Shown here: positions 8,899 through 17,108 of the stretch, in pieces
Position numbering within the stretch: the stretch's first letter is position 1
How the letters are laid out: each line of letters opens with the position of its first letter
NCBI GenBank assembly: GCA_934270475.1
Contig: CAKQPS010000008.1
Location: forward strand, 1 to 58,179
Length of the DNA: 58,179 nt
Source of the DNA: an uncultured Alphaproteobacteria bacterium
GTDB taxonomy: Bacteria > Pseudomonadota > Alphaproteobacteria > RF32 > CAG-239
Direction: 5' to 3'
Program-made: the position numbers and the translations under genes
Notes under the pieces: model-generated
Database searches by the model: none
What the model was told of the DNA's origin: nothing
Seen by the model: only the letters and a program-made list of their open reading frames with translations

Positions 8899-9122
8899 TG
8901 TTAGGCGCGTTGCGCTAACTCTCAGAAACTCGAATAATGAGGCTAATACGCATTAACTTTTTTGCGCCGTGTACACAATACCTAATCTATCAAGCAATGC
9001 GGATAATAGTACAAATAAAGGCAACTCTAGTTCTGAAGAAAATTTTAGTGTACATAGAAGTACATGAATTTTCTGAATGAACGTAAGTTGCCTTTAGATG
9101 TGCTGTTAGGCGCGTTGCGCTA
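8899..9122 (+). repeat. Pair of exact 19-bp direct repeats bracketing a palindrome
   Basis: TGTTAGGCGCGTTGCGCTA occurs exactly at 8899-8917 and 9104-9122. The 186 bases between contain the 79-bp inverted repeat described separately. Bracketing by direct repeats is compatible with an inserted small mobile element or with recombination between two dispersed repeats. The second copy ends three bases before the rbfA stop codon. The whole 8710-9124 spacer contains no supported gene. Confidence 0.6.
9017..9095. repeat. 79-bp imperfect inverted repeat (MITE-like or terminator)
   Basis: AAAGGCAACT (9017-9026) pairs perfectly with AGTTGCCTTT (9086-9095). Inner segments (GAAAATT with AATTTTC) also pair around a small loop containing GTACATAGAAGTAC. 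On the minus strand it is followed by TTTATTTG, so it may also stop transcription of the rbfA operon. Confidence 0.6.
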
Positions 9123-9124
9123 CA

Positions 9125-9505
9125 TTAGTCGAGTTTCGCCAAATCAGCTTTGACTTTAGGATCATTCATCAGCTTATTGATTCTGTCAGCTTCTTCAAAT
9201 GTATCGTCTACTCTGAAATTGATATCCGGAGTAAAACGCAGTTTCAATTTTGCGGCAACCAGCTTTTTGAACACCCATTTTTCAGCATTCAGCTGTTCCA
9301 AAATCACACCCAAATTTTTGCCGTTCAGGGTCATCAAATAAACCGTGGCATACTTCAAATCCGGCGACATAATCACTTGTGTGATTGTAATAAACGCTTC
9401 GGCAATTTCCGGACTGCGCACCTCGCCTTTTTCTAAAGCCGTGGCAATAACTTTGCGGATTTCCTGCCCGACACGCAGCTGGCGCTGCGACAATTCATGA
9501 GCCAT
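9125..9505 (-). CDS. rbfA: 30S ribosome-binding factor A
   Basis: RbfA is a KH-fold factor needed for late 30S maturation and 16S 5'-end processing. The 126 residues contain the family start (QRQLRVGQEIRKVIA) and the ITQVIMSPDLKYATVYL core. It lies 15 bases after infB and is the last visible gene of the rimP-nusA-ylxR-infB-rbfA operon. Many bacteria continue this operon with truB and rpsO, which are absent here; a repeat-rich spacer follows instead. Confidence 0.96.
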   Translation of the reverse strand: MAHELSQRQLRVGQEIRKVIATALEKGEVRSPEIAEAFITITQVIMSPDLKYATVYLMTLNGKNLGVILEQLNAEKWVFKKLVAAKLKLRFTPDINFRVDDTFEEADRINKLMNDPKVKADLAKLD

Positions 9506-9520
9506 TTTTAACTCCTTTCT

Positions 9521-12037
9521 TTAGAGGGTTTTAGCAATTTCTTCTACTTCGTAGCACTCAATAGAATCATTTACCTGAATGTCGTTGTAGTTTTCAAAAC
9601 TCATACCGCATTCATAACCTTCTTTAACTTCTTTCACATCATCTTTATAGCGTTTCAGCTGACCAAGATTGCCGTCATGAATTACCACATTGTCGCGCAG
9701 CAATCTGATTTTAGCACCGCGCTTAACCATACCTTCGGTAACCATACAGCCGGCAACTTTGCCCACACCGGTAATATTGAACACACTGCGGATTTGCGCA
9801 TACCCCAAAATCTTTTCGCGCAATTCAGGCGTCAGCATACCTTCAAGAGCTTTCTTCACATCGTCAACCACATTATAAATAATAGAGTAGTAACGAATAT
9901 CTACCCCGTCACGGTGAGCCATATCGCGGGCCTGAGCATTGGCGCGGACATTAAAGCCGATAACAAACGCATCAGAAGCCTTAGCCAGGGTGATATCAGA
10001 TTCCGAAATTGGACCAACAGCCGAGTGCAGGATTTGCACTGAAACTTCATCATTAGAAAGCTTTTTCAAGGTGCCTTCCAAAGCCTCAATAGAACCTTGA
10101 ACGTCTGCTTTAATAATCACGGACAAGTGCTTAGACTCGCCGGATTTAATCTTATCCATCATCTGTTCCATAGCGGATTTAGCGCTCTTAACTAGTTTGG
10201 CGTCGCGCTCTTTGCGAATACGATAACCGGTAACTTCCTTGGCTTGTGTTTCATCTTTAACCACGACAAAGGTGTCGCCTGCCATAGGTGTGCCCTGCAA
10301 GCCCAAAACCTCTACCGGAGTAGCCGGCTCGGCTTCGCTGACTTTGCGTCCGTGTTCGTTAAACATAGCGCGCACGCGTCCCCATTCTTTACCGGCAATC
10401 AAGATGTCGCCCACATGCAAAGTTCCGCGTTGCACCAAAACTGTCGCCACGCTGCCGCGTCCTTTTTCCATTTTGGCTTCAATAACCGCGCCTTCGGCAG
10501 CATGGTTCGGATTGGCTTTCAAATCAAGCATTTCCGCCTGCAGCAAAATTGCCTCAACCAATTTATCAATATTGATGCGCTTTTTAGCCGAAACTTCAGC
10601 ACACAAACATTCGCCGCCCATTTCTTCAACGCCGATGCCGTATTGCAGCAATTCGGTTTTAACCCGCAGCGGATCAGCCCCCGGCAAGTCAATCTTGTTA
10701 ATTGCCACCACAATAGGAACTTCCGCAGCTTGAGCATGGCGGATAGCTTCCACGGTTTGCGGCATAATACCGTCATTAGCGGCAACCACCAAAACCACAA
10801 TATCCGTAACTTTAGCACCACGGGCGCGCATTTCAGAGAACGCTTCGTGTCCCGGAGTATCAATAAAGGTAATCTTTTGACCGTTGGCGACTTTAATTTG
10901 ATAAGCACCGATGTGCTGGGTAATACCGCCGGCTTCTTTAGCAGCCACGTTAGTTTCGCGCAAAGCGTCCAGCAGCGAGGTTTTACCATGGTCAACGTGT
11001 CCCATAACCGTAACAATCGGCGCACGCGGCTTCAAATCGGCTTCCGTATCGGCAGGACCGGTCAAACCTTCTTCCACGTCGCTGTCGGCAACACGCTTAA
11101 ACTTGTGCCCCATATCTTCTACCACAATTTGCGCGGTGTCGGCGTCAATAGCCTGATTGATAGTCGCCATAACGCCCAAAGACATCAAGCGTTTAATCAC
11201 ATCGGCGCTCTTTTCTGCCATACGGTTAGCCAGTTCCTGCACCGTGATGGTTTCCGGAATAATCACTTCTTTAATGATTTTTTCCTGCGGAGTCTGCACC
11301 TGCGCTGGTTTCGGCTGTTTTTTCTTGAAGTGGCGGCGCGGAGCACCATAGCCGTAATCATCGTCATCATCGCTGTTCATATAAGCGTTGATATTGATTT
11401 TATTATTGCGGCGTTGCGGTTCAAAGCTGCGTTTTTGAATTTTCTTACGTTCCTGCTCAAAAGTTTCTTCGCGGGTCATAACATGCTTTTCTACCACAGC
11501 CGATTTTTTGCCTTTTTTGTGATAATTTTCCTCATCATCGTCTTCGTCATCATAATCTTCTTTAGACTTTTTCAAACGATGTTCCATATTGTCATTTTTA
11601 GGCGCAGCCTTTGGAGCAGTTTTTTCGGCTTGAGTTTGTTTTTTAGCCTCTTCAACCGCTTTTTTAGCTTTTTCAGCCGCAGCTTTAGCATCGGATTCTG
11701 CCTGAGCTTTAACCTTTTCGGCATTTTCTTTTTCCTGCTGAACCTTGGCGCGTTCTTCCTGCAGTTTCTGCCGCTGAGCGTTACGGACTTCTTCTTCCTG
11801 CTTGCGTTTAGCGTCATGCTCTTTAGCTTCTGCCAACAGCTTTAATTTTTGCGCAGTTGCCTCGTCAATTTCTTTTTTAGGAGCAACCTGAGCCGTTTGG
11901 TTAATTACTCTTTTTTTGCGTACTTCAACCTGCACCACTTTCTTACCATCAGCGGTCGGTGATTTATTAAGATTTTTCAAAGTGAGGGTCGATTTTCCTG
12001 ACAATGTTAATTTGCCCTTTGCACTTTCTTCTGTCAT
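9521..12037 (-). CDS. infB: Translation initiation factor IF-2
   Basis: IF-2 is the GTPase that brings fMet-tRNA to the 30S subunit and promotes subunit joining. The 838 residues comprise a long charged, Ala/Lys/Glu-rich N-terminus with an acidic patch (about 1-245), an IF2_N domain (about 256-305), the G domain with GHVDHGKTS at 346-354 followed by DTPGHEAF and NKID, and two beta-barrel domains with the fMet-tRNA-binding C-terminal module. It lies 16 bases after the YlxR/L7Ae gene in the same operon. Nothing is truncated. Confidence 0.98.
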   Translation of the reverse strand: MTEESAKGKLTLSGKSTLTLKNLNKSPTADGKKVVQVEVRKKRVINQTAQVAPKKEIDEATAQKLKLLAEAKEHDAKRKQEEEVRNAQRQKLQEERAKVQQEKENAEKVKAQAESDAKAAAEKAKKAVEEAKKQTQAEKTAPKAAPKNDNMEHRLKKSKEDYDDEDDDEENYHKKGKKSAVVEKHVMTREETFEQERKKIQKRSFEPQRRNNKININAYMNSDDDDDYGYGAPRRHFKKKQPKPAQVQTPQEKIIKEVIIPETITVQELANRMAEKSADVIKRLMSLGVMATINQAIDADTAQIVVEDMGHKFKRVADSDVEEGLTGPADTEADLKPRAPIVTVMGHVDHGKTSLLDALRETNVAAKEAGGITQHIGAYQIKVANGQKITFIDTPGHEAFSEMRARGAKVTDIVVLVVAANDGIMPQTVEAIRHAQAAEVPIVVAINKIDLPGADPLRVKTELLQYGIGVEEMGGECLCAEVSAKKRINIDKLVEAILLQAEMLDLKANPNHAAEGAVIEAKMEKGRGSVATVLVQRGTLHVGDILIAGKEWGRVRAMFNEHGRKVSEAEPATPVEVLGLQGTPMAGDTFVVVKDETQAKEVTGYRIRKERDAKLVKSAKSAMEQMMDKIKSGESKHLSVIIKADVQGSIEALEGTLKKLSNDEVSVQILHSAVGPISESDITLAKASDAFVIGFNVRANAQARDMAHRDGVDIRYYSIIYNVVDDVKKALEGMLTPELREKILGYAQIRSVFNITGVGKVAGCMVTEGMVKRGAKIRLLRDNVVIHDGNLGQLKRYKDDVKEVKEGYECGMSFENYNDIQVNDSIECYEVEEIAKTL

Positions 12038-12053
12038 CTAGTCAATACTCCAA

Positions 12054-12626
12054 TTATATATCCAAATATGTTTGATACCGTTTCAAAGCCAATCTGACCA
12101 TATCGCTCATTTTGCCTTTTTTCACCGCCAGATAGACTGTGTTTTCGCGGTCAAACGCCGAACTCAAAGTAGCGGTATCATACAATGTAAACTTTTCTAA
12201 ATCTGCGGACAATTCTGCGATTTTCTGCCTGCCGTCTGCGCCGGCGTCCGTTGCTTCCACCACAAAGGCTGCCCTACCCTTTATAATCAATTCTTTTACT
12301 TTTTCAAATCCTAAAACCAAATCGCCGGCTTTACGCGCCAAATTCAATGCGTCCAAACCTTTTTTGGTTAAAATTCCTTCAACAATTTCCGGCATATTCG
12401 GCGCATATTCCACCTTTTTATGCAGAATTTTGTTAAACGGATGTTTTTCTACAAGGCTTTGCAGCAGCTTTTTAGAGTTGGAAATATAAAAACCGCGACC
12501 GTCAATTTTTTTGTTGAAATCAGGCAGCATCGTACCATCTTTCAAAGTCACAAAACGCAGCAGATTTTCCTTGTTCAGGACTTTTCCGCTTATCACGCAT
12601 TTTCTTGTTTCCAACTCTTTAGCCAT
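12054..12626 (-). CDS. YlxR (DUF448)/L7Ae-type RNA-binding fusion protein
   Basis: A 190-residue nucleic-acid-binding protein always found between nusA and infB. Residues 1-80 match YlxR/DUF448: ETRKCVISGKVLNKENLLRF and then DGRGFYISN, with the GRGFY core that lines the RNA-binding cleft. Residues 90-190 have the L7Ae/L30e-like layout (GLDALNLARKAGDLVLGFEKV, then the helix-rich C-terminus). The two-domain fusion is typical of alphaproteobacteria. Its exact role is unclear; a link to transcription-translation coupling or ribosome assembly is inferred from the operon. An AAGGAAATTGCA leader precedes the ATG. Confidence 0.88.
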   Translation of the reverse strand: MAKELETRKCVISGKVLNKENLLRFVTLKDGTMLPDFNKKIDGRGFYISNSKKLLQSLVEKHPFNKILHKKVEYAPNMPEIVEGILTKKGLDALNLARKAGDLVLGFEKVKELIIKGRAAFVVEATDAGADGRQKIAELSADLEKFTLYDTATLSSAFDRENTVYLAVKKGKMSDMVRLALKRYQTYLDI

Positions 12627-12648
12627 TGCAATTTCCTTTCAGCAAAAA

Positions 12649-14184
12649 CTATTCTTTATTTTCGCTGTTTTCGTCTTTGAACCAATGTTCGCGAGCCGAC
12701 ATAATGATGTCGTTGGCTTCAACTTCTGACAAAGCATTTTCGCCCAGCATATCGCGCAGCTCGTCAGCAGCCAAATCAGCCAAATCATCAATATTCTTAA
12801 CGCCTTTTTCAGCCAAAGCGATAATCATATCCTGATCCAAGCCTTTAACTTGTTTCAAGCTTTCGTCAATTTTCAAAGACTTGCTCTTTTCGGCAAATTC
12901 AGCGTTGCGTTTAGCAATATATTCTTTGGCGCGGTTTTGCAATTCGGCAGCAACATCTTCGTCAAAGCCTTCAATATCTGCCAATTCTTTAAGGTCAACC
13001 ATAGCGATTTCATCAATAGTAGAAAAGCCTTCGGCAACCAGCAAGTGGGCAATCATATCGTCAACGTCCAAAGCTTCCATAAAGCGCTGCAAACGAACTT
13101 TGTTTTCATTAGCGCGGCGTTCATGCTCCTGCTCTTCGGTCAATACGTCAATGTCTGCCCCCAAAAGCTGCGAAGCCAATTTAACATTTTGACCTCGGCG
13201 ACCAATAGCCAAAGAGAACTGTTCTTCAGGAACAACAGCTTCAATGCGGTTGTTTTCTTCATCAAGAACCACTTTGGTAACTTCTGCCGGAGCCAAAGCG
13301 CTGACAATATATTGAGCCTTGTCTTCAGAATATGGAACAATATCAATTTTTTCGCCCTGCAATTCGGTTACCACCGCTTGAACGCGGATACCGCGCAAGC
13401 CAACGCAAGCGCCTACCGGATCAATGGTTTTATCGGTTGCGCGGACAGCGATTTTAGCCTTGGAGCCAGGGTCGCGGGCAACACCCATAATTTGCACGAT
13501 ACCGTCATAGATTTCCGGCACTTCCTGTGTGAACAGCTTTGCCATAAATTCAGGACAAGTACGAGACAAGAAAATCTGCGGTCCCTTAACTTCGCGGCGT
13601 ACGTCTAAAACATAGGCGCGCACACGGTCGCCGTTTTTAAATTTTTCTCTTGGAATGATTTCATCATGACGCAAAACAGCTTCGGTTTTGCCAATATCTA
13701 AAACAACATTGCCAAATTCAATTCTCTTAACCGTACCATTGATAATGGTGCCGATTTTTTCTTTATATTCTTCAAATTGTTTGTTGCGTTCTGCCTCACG
13801 TACTTTTTGCATAATAACCTGTTTAGCGGTTTGGGCGGCAATACGACCAAAATCAATCGGCGGCAAAGCGTCAATAATAAAATCGCCCACCTTCAAATTG
13901 CGGTCATAGCATTTAGCGTCTTTCAAAGTAATTTGAGCAGCCTCGTTTTCAATAATAGCGTCATCAGGCACAACTTCACGATAGCGAGCCAAAGAAATAG
14001 CGCCGGTTTTACGGTCGATAGTCGCGCGAATATCATGCTCAAAGCCATATTTTGTACGTCCGGCTTTTTGAATAGCAACTTCCATCGCCACAAAAACATC
14101 TTCTCTGTCAATATTTTTTTCTCTGGCAACCGTGTCAGCCACTAACACGATTTCAGGTCTCGGCATATTTTCAAAATTTTCCAT
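12649..14184 (-). CDS. nusA: Transcription termination/antitermination factor NusA
   Basis: NusA binds RNA polymerase and nascent RNA and modulates pausing, termination and antitermination. The start is placed at the ATG at 14184 (MENFENMPRPEIVL), preceded by GATGAGGAAAAA. An upstream in-frame ATG at 14253 would overlap rimP by 50 bases and add 23 unrelated residues. The 511-residue protein has the N-terminal polymerase-binding domain, an S1 domain (about 130-200), two KH domains (including IGRRGQNVKLASQL) and two C-terminal helix-hairpin-helix acidic repeats. Those repeats occur in proteobacterial but not Gram-positive NusA. Confidence 0.97.
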   Translation of the reverse strand: MENFENMPRPEIVLVADTVAREKNIDREDVFVAMEVAIQKAGRTKYGFEHDIRATIDRKTGAISLARYREVVPDDAIIENEAAQITLKDAKCYDRNLKVGDFIIDALPPIDFGRIAAQTAKQVIMQKVREAERNKQFEEYKEKIGTIINGTVKRIEFGNVVLDIGKTEAVLRHDEIIPREKFKNGDRVRAYVLDVRREVKGPQIFLSRTCPEFMAKLFTQEVPEIYDGIVQIMGVARDPGSKAKIAVRATDKTIDPVGACVGLRGIRVQAVVTELQGEKIDIVPYSEDKAQYIVSALAPAEVTKVVLDEENNRIEAVVPEEQFSLAIGRRGQNVKLASQLLGADIDVLTEEQEHERRANENKVRLQRFMEALDVDDMIAHLLVAEGFSTIDEIAMVDLKELADIEGFDEDVAAELQNRAKEYIAKRNAEFAEKSKSLKIDESLKQVKGLDQDMIIALAEKGVKNIDDLADLAADELRDMLGENALSEVEANDIIMSAREHWFKDENSENKE

Positions 14185-14203
14185 TTTTTCCTCATCAAAA
14201 AAA

Positions 14204-14704
14204 TTAAAGTTCAACAGCTTCATGAGCTGCCTGATATTCTTCCCAAAGTTCATCAGTCAGAACCAATTTGGCTTTAGTCATGGCGTCATACGGAATGGTA
14301 TATTCCACCCCGTCCATATCCATAACAATTTCTTTGTCATCGGCACGCAGCAGCATACCTTTGAAACGTTTGCGGTTTTCCACCTTTTCGGCAGTTTCAA
14401 CCTTAATCACATAGTTGCAAAAACGCTGAAAATGCTCAGGCTTGGTCAATGGTCTGTCCAGCCCCGGAGAGCTGACTTCCAGCGAATATTTTTCCTTTAT
14501 CGGGTCTTTTTCATCTAAAACGTCCGAAAGCTTGCGGCTGACCTCGGCGCAGTCATCAACCGTCAAATCGCGCGAATGGTCGGCAACATCAATCATCACC
14601 TGCAGTGTGGGATTAGCCTGACCGATAGTCATTACGCGCACCAGCTCAAAGCCGGCTTTTTCCACCACGGGTTCAATCAAGTCCTGTAAATAGTGTTTTT
14701 GCAT
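14204..14704 (-). CDS. rimP: Ribosome maturation factor RimP
   Basis: RimP assists 30S maturation by promoting S5 and S12 binding. The start is set at 14704 (MQKHYLQDLIEPVVEKAG), with TTAAAGGA just upstream. The longer 188-residue reading from 14770 adds a tail without family support. The 166-residue protein shows the family signatures LRVMIDVAD-like strands, DDCAEVSRKLSDVLDEKDPI and YSLEVSSPGLDRPL, followed by the SH3-like C-terminal domain. It is the first gene of the rimP-nusA-ylxR-infB-rbfA operon. Confidence 0.96.
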   Translation of the reverse strand: MQKHYLQDLIEPVVEKAGFELVRVMTIGQANPTLQVMIDVADHSRDLTVDDCAEVSRKLSDVLDEKDPIKEKYSLEVSSPGLDRPLTKPEHFQRFCNYVIKVETAEKVENRKRFKGMLLRADDKEIVMDMDGVEYTIPYDAMTKAKLVLTDELWEEYQAAHEAVEL

Positions 14705-14772
14705 ATATTTTCCTTTAACAAAAAAGCGGGGCTTTTCAGCTCCACTCTTATAATTCTTTATTGTTGTCAACT

Positions 14773-14800
14773 TTTATAGCACACTTTTTATAAATGTAAA
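14773..14800 (-). promoter_or_regulatory. Promoter of the rimP-nusA-infB operon
   Basis: On the minus strand TTTACA (14800-14795) and TATAAA (14778-14773) are 16 bases apart and about 70 bases upstream of the rimP ATG. A second, weaker TTGACA lies just downstream. The match to sigma70 is good but was found by eye. Confidence 0.5.
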
Positions 14801-14955
14801 GTACTTTTTGCAGCGTTGTTGAAAAATCATAAATTAAAAACAGATATACGTTTTGCTAAAAAGCGTAACTGTGTAAAAAATTGTTATCTGATTGTCAACA
14901 GCCTAAACATAGGCTAAATAGATAATAGGTAAAAAAATTTTTTAAGGAGAATAAA

Positions 14956-15450
14956 ATGTCAGCCGCCAACAAAATAGCAGAAATCACCGCAACTTATTTT
15001 GGTTTGGGTCTATCCCCTAAAGCCCCTGGAACAGTCGGTTCGCTCGGCACATTGCCGCTTGCTTTTGTTTTGGCGTATTACACGGGAATCTACGGCATTC
15101 TGACGGCGGCAATCATTTGCTTTGTCGCCGGAGTACTGGCTACCGACGTTATTATTCGCAACCAAGAAGAAAAAGACCCAGGGAAAGTTGTGATTGACGA
15201 AGTTGTCGGTCAGCTGCTGGCTTTCAGTTTTGTGTGCAATCAGCTTTATCACAGCACAGAGAATTTGTGGATTTATTTAGCTGGATTTGCCGCTTTCCGC
15301 TTTTTCGATATTTGCAAAATGGGACCGGTTAAATGGTTTGACAGCAAAATGAAAAATGCTTACGGCGTTATGATGGACGATGTTTGCGCCGGTTTAATGG
15401 CGGCTTTCAGCGTGTATTTATTTGTGCAGTTCTTCACTATTCTGAAGTAA
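14956..15450 (+). CDS. pgpA: Phosphatidylglycerophosphatase A
   Basis: PgpA removes the phosphate from phosphatidylglycerophosphate, the last step of phosphatidylglycerol synthesis in the inner membrane. The 164 residues match the family: GLGLSPKAPGTVGSLGTLP near the N-terminus, the catalytic-site motif KVVIDEVVGQLLAF near residues 77-90, then FRFFDICKMGPVKWFD and the conserved GVMMDDVCAGLMA close to the end. Three to four hydrophobic helices are evident. An AAGGAG ribosome-binding site precedes the ATG. Its last 33 bases overlap the convergent gene on the other strand. Confidence 0.95.
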   Translation: MSAANKIAEITATYFGLGLSPKAPGTVGSLGTLPLAFVLAYYTGIYGILTAAIICFVAGVLATDVIIRNQEEKDPGKVVIDEVVGQLLAFSFVCNQLYHSTENLWIYLAGFAAFRFFDICKMGPVKWFDSKMKNAYGVMMDDVCAGLMAAFSVYLFVQFFTILK

Positions 15451-17097
15451 CGGCTTTTCACTCCACAGCTGTTCGCATTTTTTGAGCAACCCTTCGGCAC
15501 CATAGCGTGAGGAATAAGATTTTACTTTATATTTGACAGCACTGTCTTTGGCGTTGGCTTTGGTAAACACCTTGGTTTCTAGCTGTTTAAGCACGTCTGT
15601 TCGGTCTTGGCTCGGCTCCATAGTTTCTACGCGAGCATACATATATGCCAACAGCTTATAATACTGCAGCCTATCCAGCTGTCCGGTATTTGCAGGCAAT
15701 CCGGCGTAAACTTTAGAGGCTGCCAGCAAAGTTTTATCATCGGCATTGGAATATTCCAGCTGAGTTAAGCAATCGGCGCCTTTTGCCAAAGCGGCAAACA
15801 TTTCCGGCTTGCCCTCGTCCAGCATATATTGCAAATAGATATGGTTTCGATTGTAGGCAGCGCCGTAGTTTTGCCCCAAATCCTCGAAATCCGCCTTCAT
15901 CAGCACCTCTTTTTTAGGCAGCTGCTTGCGCACGGCATTCCATAAAATTTTAGTCTGCGGCAAGTTGTTGTTTTCCACTGCATAATCCAGCAGCATTTTA
16001 TCATTTTCATCCATATATAGCAGAACTTCCGGAGACAACGTTTTAACTTCTTTTTCCTTTAAGTTATCCACCTCTTGTTTTTCGCGCAGCGCCTTTACCT
16101 GCCGCACAATGTTTTGATGATACTGCACATATTCATCGCCGAATTCTTTGCCGTAAGTCATCGGGTCGGCAAATTCATCTTTCAGAAACGGCTGACGGTG
16201 GGTCAGCTGACGCACCAGTTCTTCTATATTATCCAAAGGATAGTTGGAACGAACCGCTTCGCTAAAAATCGCCTCAAACAGCTTTTGCTCTTTCACCCCG
16301 CCTTCCGACTTTTTGTCGTCATGCCAATAAGCGCCGTTGTGTTCATCTTCTCCTTTTTCGGTAATTTGCTTTATCAGCAAAGCTCTTTCATTTTTGCCAA
16401 CCTTAACATACAAGACCACATCTTCGCCCAACTGCTCTAGCTGCTCTGTTTGCGCATAATATTGAAAACTATCGCTTTTATAACGCCACAAGTTACGGCG
16501 TTCATCGGCTTGGGTAATGCGGTATAAGTTGGTGGATTTCATATTGACCACGCCCAGCAAATTGCTGATGTCATTATGATGAACCACAAATAACTGGCGC
16601 TGGATATTTTCACATTCTTGCTTGTTATAGCCCAAATTCTGCAAGTCGCTTGCCAATTTTATATCTATCGCCTCAATCATATACGAACCATAACAATGAG
16701 TAAACACTGTGAGATTACGCAGGTTTTTCGCCGCTTTATCCGCGGAAATTTTAACCAAATCGCCATTTTTATCTTTTTTAGAAACAAGCGGCATAATATA
16801 TTTATCAAGCAAAGTTAAAGCCCGTTCAACGCTGCCGGTGCGCCCGTTGGTTTTTTGCGGATAATATAAAGAGCAGATGTCAACATTTTTACGAATTTCT
16901 TCAGGCAAAGCACGTTCTGCCACTTTGCACATACCATTGGCGACTGCGGCAGAATGAGTTGCACTTCCTGGAAGAATCAGAATTGTTTTGTGTCCTAAAA
17001 AGGAATAATTTTTAGGAGCTTCGCGCCAATGATTAGGGGCATTTAAATCGCGGATTCCCATAAAAAACGTAAATTCTTTTTCTTTCTGTTCCGACAT
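15418..17097 (-). CDS. Unrecognised THCYG-motif protein (alpha/beta-hydrolase-like?), paralogue 2
   Basis: A 559-residue protein that I do not recognise. Its N-terminal third is clearly paralogous to the upstream gene at 17109-18866. Shared marks are the G[IV]RDxxAPNHW start, KTI-x-I-x-PGS (residues 37-45), NGMCK, a CSLYYP strand, KNLRNLTVFTHCYGS (residues 124-138) and a Q-F-V-V-H-H-N segment. THCYG resembles the nucleophile elbow of an alpha/beta hydrolase with cysteine in place of serine, and PGSATHS could form an oxyanion loop. This is inference. The C-terminal 350 residues are helical with an ankyrin-like feel (DKMLLDYAVENNNLPQTKIL) but diverge from the paralogue. There is no signal peptide. 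An AACGAGG ribosome-binding site precedes the ATG; the spacing from the paralogue is 11 bases, so the two form an operon. The 3' end overlaps pgpA. Confidence 0.75.
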   Translation of the reverse strand: MSEQKEKEFTFFMGIRDLNAPNHWREAPKNYSFLGHKTILILPGSATHSAAVANGMCKVAERALPEEIRKNVDICSLYYPQKTNGRTGSVERALTLLDKYIMPLVSKKDKNGDLVKISADKAAKNLRNLTVFTHCYGSYMIEAIDIKLASDLQNLGYNKQECENIQRQLFVVHHNDISNLLGVVNMKSTNLYRITQADERRNLWRYKSDSFQYYAQTEQLEQLGEDVVLYVKVGKNERALLIKQITEKGEDEHNGAYWHDDKKSEGGVKEQKLFEAIFSEAVRSNYPLDNIEELVRQLTHRQPFLKDEFADPMTYGKEFGDEYVQYHQNIVRQVKALREKQEVDNLKEKEVKTLSPEVLLYMDENDKMLLDYAVENNNLPQTKILWNAVRKQLPKKEVLMKADFEDLGQNYGAAYNRNHIYLQYMLDEGKPEMFAALAKGADCLTQLEYSNADDKTLLAASKVYAGLPANTGQLDRLQYYKLLAYMYARVETMEPSQDRTDVLKQLETKVFTKANAKDSAVKYKVKSYSSRYGAEGLLKKCEQLWSEKPLLQNSEELHK

Positions 17098-17108
17098 ATC
17101 AACCTCGT

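Noticed and set aside
10244..11845. 533-codon open frame opposite infB
   Set aside because: It mirrors the coding strand of IF-2. Its Phe/Leu-rich end is the complement of the Lys/Glu-rich IF-2 N-terminus.
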